Both the position numbers and the translations under genes were made by a program. From NCBI GenBank assembly GCA_002633005.1, contig NMRA01000001.1, forward strand, positions 3,166,997-3,230,996: a DNA stretch of 64,000 bases, written 5' to 3'. Below are positions 36,401 to 64,000 of this stretch, piece by piece. The notes below the pieces were generated by a model that was not told the origin of the DNA, searched no databases, and worked only from the letters and a program-made list of their open reading frames with translations. Every line of letters begins with the position of its first letter. Position 1 is the first letter of the stretch. The stretch comes from Phoronis australis (Eukaryota > Phoronida > Phoronidae).

Positions 36401-36520
36401 AACTGGTTTCGTCTGCATATTCCCGCGCTTTCTTCCAAGATGCTGCGCAAGGAATGCTATGGTCGCGTGCATGGTTCCAAAGACGAAATGTCTGTCAACG
36501 ACCCAGGAACGGGGGTATGA
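33426..36520 (+). CDS. TSSK4: Testis-specific serine/threonine kinase, TSSK4-like, 3 visible exons
   Basis: Exons 33426-33772, 35351-35801 and 36302-36520 with donors CG|GTAAGA and CGG|GTGAGC, acceptors TTTTGCAG and CTTTTTAG, and matching phases. From ATG 33543 it encodes 299 aa. The frame is open and protein-like back to 33426 just after a TTTTTAACGGCAG acceptor, so a further 5' coding exon is possible. Complete kinase: glycine loop GSGSYSKV, VAIK-type AVKIIDRAKAP, THRDLKLENLL catalytic loop, CDFGF magnesium motif, YAAPEIL and DIWAIGVIL. The phrases KxxKAPxDF..xFLPRE and LSKTFCGS are TSSK hallmarks. The hinge region RVYMIIEYASGGDAL and the DLKLEN loop are closest to TSSK4. Family members act in spermiogenesis and sperm flagella. 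Convergent with WDR64. Confidence 0.92.
33773..35350. other. TSSK intron 1
   Basis: 1.58 kb between the glycine-loop exon and the catalytic exon. Contains the 34985-35217 inverted-repeat element; the rest shows nothing recognisable. Confidence 0.6.
34985..35217. mobile_element. Short inverted-repeat (MITE-like) element in TSSK intron
   Basis: Ends GCGTTCCGT and ACGGAACGC in inverted orientation, 233 bp, with CTTGCGTGATCTTGC and TTCGCGTGGTCTTGCG motifs inside. Same family as 46554-46693. Confidence 0.5.
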
Positions 36521-36729
36521 GCTATTGAAAGAAAACCGAGAGCCTTGTAACTCAATAGGAAGGTACTTTATCAGTCACAGTTTGCAAGCAAGTTTCGGCG
36601 CCGATAAGTCCTGAACGTCGTTGTTAGACGAGGCGCCCAAATACTTTGGTCATTTTTCAGTATGTTTACACGGGGATATCGAAGTTGTTCTTTGTTTGGT
36701 GTATTATTAAAAAGAGGCATTTTCTTTGT

Positions 36730-36735
36730 TTTATT
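36730..36735 (-). terminator. Candidate polyadenylation signal of WDR64
   Basis: First AATAAA on the minus strand beyond the WDR64 stop (37034), about 300 nt downstream. It lies 15 nt inside the plus-strand signal at 36751, so both transcripts would overlap in antisense at their 3' ends. Confidence 0.45.
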
Positions 36736-36750
36736 TCAAGTCGTTTAATC

Positions 36751-36756
36751 AATAAA
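36751..36756 (+). terminator. Candidate polyadenylation signal of TSSK
   Basis: First AATAAA after the TSSK stop (36520), giving a 3' UTR of about 250 nt. Another AATAAA follows at about 36775. Confidence 0.5.
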
Positions 36757-37033
36757 TATCAAAACTTTGTACAAAATAAATGTTTACAAACAACAATATC
36801 AAACGAACGCTTGAGCAATAAAAACACAACAATACTAACAATTAAATTAACTTGTTGGTTTTTTAAACGTGCATAATAAATCACTTCTTTGCTGCGAGAA
36901 AGCTTAGACAGCGATAACCGCTGCTAAAGTGGATTCATGCGGATAGGCCTACGAAGTGCATCTCAGGTCCAACGTTTTGTCGTAATATGACTAGAATGCG
37001 ACACTGTACGTTATGCATATAGTCGCTGCCACA

Positions 37034-59471
<22,438 letters not shown>

Positions 59472-61480
59472 CACCGAGCGACAAAGGTATGGCCGGCTCT
59501 TACCGACACCTTATCCTAATGTATTATGTCAAAGGTATACCAGGGCGATCATACCTGCGATCGCTCCCAAATTCTCAATAATTGCCAATCACATGTTCAC
59601 GGATCCTCACCGTGGCCGCAGCAGATTCACTATAATAACTAGATCACTGTCAGAATTCAATGATCTTATACAAATATTGCCATCTGTGTTAAGCTTAGTA
59701 ATCTTATCGCATCAATGCGCAGACTCGACCCTAACAAATGGGTAACAGCGCTTAGCGACCACGAACCTATTGAATAAGTAAGTTCGCTCCTGTCCTACGA
59801 TACAAAAGCTCGTTAAAGATCTAATCGCTTGGCGTGCCACAATCGATGACATTTTGTCGACTGGATAAAGTAATAATTAAGTGGCATATTTGTTACAATT
59901 TGGCGTCAAATTCCTTGGGAACAGGCGTTGTATTGTGTTGTCGTATATGTTTTACTGACAATGATCGGATGTCATGAAGGATGGTCTAATGCCGGAATTT
60001 TATTCCACGATCGCGACTTCACAGACAACTATGATATAACAAATTGAGTCTGAACAGCGTCACTTTATCACTGAGCAAAGTTCTCAAAAATTATTCATTC
60101 CAAACACTAATTTTAGACTCGAGATACACATCGAAAGTTATTACAAAAGTAGGGAGATGTAGCAAATTACAATGTAGTATTTGCGGTTTCTATTACAATT
60201 TGAAGTTCAGTAGCATTCACTTTAGTCGATCATTTTGTTGGAGCACCCTGCAATGCAAAATTGGACTTAATTTTCTATTAAATTCTGCATGTTTAGAAAA
60301 CATTGAAGTCGTATTTAAACAATATGTATTGACTTATTTGGTTTGCATTAGTGCTTTTTTGTTTTTTGAAACCAAAGTGACAGCGGCCAGAGTATCTCAC
60401 TGGCAGAGTACGGATGGCAGGAAAGAAATTTCCTTTACCAATGGACCGGGGACGATAACGTCGCTCATCCTAGGCCTACAATACTTTTGATATGCCGAAC
60501 AAATGGTACGGTTTTACCCATTCACCAAAAGCGCAATAATAAATTGTTCACTGGCGTGTGAACAATGAAACAAAACGAGTGCAAAAATGAGATTCCCAGC
60601 AGCACCTAGAATGCCGAATTTTGCGTCGTGACGCACTGGCATTTTTCACGAACAGGAAAAACGTCAAACCGGGGCACTGGCTAGCGCTGGAGCGAGTGAG
60701 TAAGTCAGTTGTGGTGGATCTCAGTGTAAGCCATGGACCGTGGATAGAATTTCTTCAAAACACCACGCACAAATCGGCTCGTATCCTGACCACCATGGTG
60801 ACAACGTCATTCAGTCCCGATGCAGTCACTACTGACGCAAAAACAGATAACCAGTACACAACTGGGCATAGGCCTATAGAGGGTGGAAAGCAACTTTCAC
60901 CACATACTCCAAAAACTCTTACCACGTACACAAAGCTTTGCTGATGCATGCGCGCACCTGGGGGGGGGGGCTAAGAGGCTCGAACGAGCCCTCCCATTTG
61001 GCGAAGTGGGCAAAAAGGTCCGTCCGGCCGTGAGATACAAAAAGTCCGAGAAAATGTGACAAAAGTCCACTAAACAAGCACAAACGCGCAATTCACAGTG
61101 GTGTGCCCCCCCTTTTTATTTTTAGTCCGCCGGCTACTTTTTTACTAAAAGGTCCAAAACTTTAGGAATTCGAGCCCCCTTATATTGAAGGCTGGGCTAC
61201 CTGGGTGCGCGCCAACCACACTGGCAAGCTCTCTTGACTAGTTAGAGTGACCCCTGAGTGTCACACACTCACCACTAAACGCTATGCCGGGAAAGAATGC
61301 CTAGATGCGCTTGGATTTCAAGTTCTGGGGCAGGGATATTTTATGTATGGTAAAAGTTTTTGAGGTGTGTGGTAAGGGTGTACGCCCGTAGTAAGCGTTG
61401 GCTCCGATTTCTATCCTTATACCGAAAATTACGAAAATGTGTCAGCCACTAGGATCGCTACTGTGTAGAGTTGGAGCAAA
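59472..61480. other. WDR64 upstream region
   Basis: Should contain the WDR64 promoter on the minus strand. No TATA box or clear X-box seen. A G-run with the small hairpin GAGGCTCG-AA-CGAGCCCTC lies near 60960-60990. Apart from one weak exon-like frame (see rejected items) nothing is coding. Confidence 0.4.
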
Positions 61481-61481
61481 A

Positions 61482-61958
61482 ATGGCAGACGATGTACTTC
61501 CGGATTATCTGCTGAGTTTATTGACAACATTATTTTGTTTGATAATAATGGCATATGCTGTTTATAAGTGAGTAAAAGTGTACCGATAGATATAAAAATT
61601 ATGTAGCGGCTAGATATGATACGATAATAACCTTGTAATGTCAAAATTCATGGCTTTTGCTGCCCTGCATTGTGAAGTCCGCCAGGCGCGTGTACACTGA
61701 GTAGTGGCTCTAGTAGTAGTGCTCTATCTCAACTAAGCAACACGTAGCCCCTCGGTTGGCCAATTAGGGGCTACAATACTTCCCATCGCTCTCTGTACCC
61801 TTTTTGTCCCATGTATTTTAAACGGGCGGTAGGACAAATCCAGCCACCGATTTTGAGTTTTCACCTCGTCGTGACATTGTACACTCAAAACACTATCACT
61901 TAAAAATGAGCTTACTTTCTTCAGTGATCCTTTCTGCTTCTACACATATCTTCGATGA
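61482..61958 (+). CDS. Candidate two-exon gene for a 39-aa single-pass membrane peptide
   Basis: Exon 1 61482-61567: ATG in context AAAATGG, MADDVLPDYLLSLLTTLFCL then IIMAYAVY, donor AA|GTGAGT. Exon 2 61925-61958: acceptor TTACTTTCTTCAG, completing AAT and encoding DPFCFYTYLR then TGA. The joined product has an acidic N-terminus, one hydrophobic segment of about 20 residues and a short Tyr/Cys-rich tail. Not recognised. Exon 1 alone is the better-supported part; exon 2 could be a different exon of a longer gene. Confidence 0.4.
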
Positions 61959-62413
61959 AGCATATCTACTAGAATTAAGGTGACTTTGGAGAAGAATTCC
62001 AACTCCACTTTTTGGTCACGTGAGTTAAGCAAAATGCTAGTGCAAGACTTAGCGAAGCGCGTGACACTAGTGCGTGACACTTGCAAAATAGCATGAGAAG
62101 GTATCAGGTGAAATTTGTAAAAGATTTGTGTCTCTCGACTTTTTCTTTATCAACATGCGTGATTTCACGTAACTTCCTCAAAATGGCACCCGTTAAGAGA
62201 TACTCGAGCAAACCGCGACAGATTTTCATCAGTTTGTTCAAATTATCTTGACTGAATCGATTCCAGACTTATGGTTTGAGTTGCTTATAACTCCATGTGC
62301 ATATGCATGTTTCATTTGATTTTATTTCCTGTTGAAATGAGCAACGTTTTGTGGGGATGTTACTATCGCCCCTGTATGTCTGCGGCATCCAGGGCGATGT
62401 AATTGCCTATATA

Positions 62414-62927
62414 TCTCAACAGCAGCAGAGACGGTGGCCATGCCCATAGGCCCTTCATATGCTGGAAGCTGTTCGGCAAAATATGACTAACACCGATTAA
62501 ACCATCAAAGTCACATTGCTATAAGTACCTTTTGCAGGCAGAGGACACCGTAGGCGTAGGAGGCCATTGATGTCGACTTTAATTCCTTTAATTTTAAACT
62601 TGAACAAATACTCCCATTTTTACACTGCTCGTGCCAGGGGATATGGCGCCATGTCTCCTGACGTGAGCAGTGCAAAAATGGTCAGTTACCAATTTGGGGG
62701 CGACTGAACAAAGAAATAACGAAAACCAGTTTGACTACAAGTGTATTTGTTTGAGTTGGAAGGAATTAAAGACATTGACGGCCTCCTAAGGTAGCCCTCG
62801 AGCTGTGCACAAAAGGTACTAGCAATGTGACGTCAATTGATTAATCAGTGTGAGGCATCATTCACCGAATACCATTTGACGTATAGATGGCCTATGGAAT
62901 GGCCACCGTCTCTACTGTTAGTTGAGA
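62414..62927. mobile_element. 514-bp fold-back (inverted repeat) element
   Basis: Nearly the whole length is an imperfect palindrome centred on GGCGCC at about 62645. Outer arms: TCTCAAC..GAGACGGTGGCCAT / ATGGCCACCGTCTC..GTTGAGA. Next: GTCACATTGCT..GTACCTTTTG / AAAAGGTACTAGCAATGTGAC. Next: TAGGAGGCC..TTTAATTCCTT / AAGGAATTAAAG..GGCCTCCTA. Inner: ATTTTTACACTGCTC / GAGCAGTGCAAAAAT. No coding capacity. Confidence 0.75.
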
Positions 62928-63605
62928 CGGTGCAGGCGCTTTCTAACAGGCGTGATCGGTCAGGTGGTCAGAAGCCAGTGCTAATTGCACGACTTCCGTG
63001 TATTGTCTGTACCATGAATGGCTGTTTTCAAAGAAATTTGAAATCACAGTTGCTTCAAAACAACCTGGATTATAACTCAATTATCTTCTTTTCTTTTCAC
63101 TTTTCCATCACAAAAATTCGCAGTCACAAATTTAAAAAAGGCCACTTCCAAAAAACAACTCTCACCTGTTTTCACTTCCGCCAGGTGAGACCCTCAAAAA
63201 CCAGCTACTCTTGTTTGTAAATGGCATACAAGTAAAAACTAGGTCACGTGTCTAAGTGTGATCATCATGACGTTGACGACTGTGACCAGGTGACGGAGAT
63301 TGATGTTTGCGCTGAGTCCTCAACTCATCTTAACGTGATTCTCTAATCAGGCAGCGCCGGATTAAATAGTTTTTAACAAGCCATCAACAGTGCACTGGTC
63401 AGGGAAGGTATTCAACAGGTACTGAAAATATAGAACACTGTTAACATGTTAACTTACTATGCAGCCGGATTCGAGCTCGTTGGCTAAATCATTACCTGTC
63501 ATAACATTATTCGTTTCTGTTTCAGTTCCAGGGGCTTGAATGAATAGTTATACATATTATTGATAACCAGTTTTAAGAGAAGGTCGAAGCTTTTTCAGTT
63601 AAGTT

Positions 63606-63700
63606 CGCAAAATAATAATAATAATTATAAGTATAATACTAATAATTATAATAATAATTATAATACTAATAATATTTAATGATGATTATGATTATTATTA
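63606..63700 (+). repeat. AAT/ATT-rich simple repeat
   Basis: Runs of AATAATAAT and ATTATTATT with TATAAT interruptions over about 95 bp. Confidence 0.8.
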
Positions 63701-64000
63701 TTACGTTCACAAAGTGGTTAGGAGTTTTTCAGGATTATTGATGTGTGGCATTCTTACAGTGCTTTCAAATGCATTGTGTGTTACAAACGGCAATATTGAT
63801 GAGATATAGTCCATTAGAAACTTGGCCAGTTTCGTGGCACGTTGTACTTCATTAACCGATTTGTACAAGCCCTGCTGTCATCAAGAGGCCTGTTGATGAT
63901 CTGAGGCTCTTGTTACATGAAGTATTGCCATTCCTGTATTAATAATGGCTTCAATCTTATGTAGAGACATTGAACTGAACTCTCTGTGAATCATCAGTTC

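Larger units (their letters stand above)
61960..64000. other. Right-hand non-coding region
   Basis: Contains the fold-back element (62414-62927) and an AAT/ATT-rich microsatellite near 63606-63700. No further exon recognised. Confidence 0.45.

Noticed and set aside
60580-60690. Exon-like frame (HLECRILRRDALAFFTNR..) ending in a GTGAGT donor
   Set aside because: No convincing polypyrimidine acceptor and its entry phase does not fit the nested-gene candidate; too weak to annotate.

Overview
The window is eukaryotic, from an invertebrate animal. Genes are split by canonical GT-AG introns. The repeats include tRNA-derived SINE-like elements, fold-back and terminal-inverted-repeat elements and (GGAC)n-tailed repeats. 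A nuclear tRNA-Arg gene carries its own intron. Two isolated N characters (near 2265 and 30774) sit beside near-identical duplicated segments, which suggests a shotgun assembly of a heterozygous, probably marine, invertebrate. I cannot name the species from sequence alone.

Layout. (1) 1-4010: AT-rich non-coding DNA with a retroelement endonuclease remnant at the left edge, a 13-bp minisatellite and a duplicated segment. (2) 4011-18450, minus strand: a complete RUSC1/RUSC2-type RUN and SH3 domain gene. I could chain seven coding exons with matching phases into 1,646 codons. Its 5' UTR exon or promoter was not found. Introns 5 and 4 hold a SINE-plus-palindrome element (about 6447-7320) and a 1.5-kb tandem-repeat element (8818-10327). 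(3) 18451-28730: about 10 kb of non-coding DNA with dispersed repeats and one exon of a MADF-domain gene, probably Harbinger-related. (4) 28955-30055, minus strand: an intronless gene for a secreted N-formylglutamate-amidohydrolase-like protein. (5) 30100-33425: a duplicated 110-bp segment, a P2X7-type domain fragment and short palindromes. (6) 33426-36520, plus strand: a three-exon testis-specific serine kinase (TSSK, TSSK4-like) with an RFX/X-box-like palindrome upstream. (7) 37034-59471, minus strand: a complete 27-exon WDR64-type EF-hand/WD40 gene of 1,167 codons. Its introns hold a second copy of the SINE/palindrome element, several short inverted-repeat elements, the tRNA-Arg(UCU) gene and two plus-strand exon candidates that may form a nested gene. 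(8) 59472-64000: WDR64 upstream region, a candidate two-exon gene for a 39-residue single-pass membrane peptide, and a 514-bp fold-back element.

Biology. TSSK and WDR64 both belong to families linked to sperm or flagella. They lie tail to tail with candidate polyadenylation signals only 15-26 bp apart on opposite strands, so their 3' ends probably overlap. RUSC is a trafficking adaptor. Exon coordinates were derived by hand from splice consensus, phase continuity and family similarity. Total coding lengths of all three multi-exon genes are divisible by three with no internal stop, which strongly supports the chains. Boundaries may be off by 1-2 bases in places.
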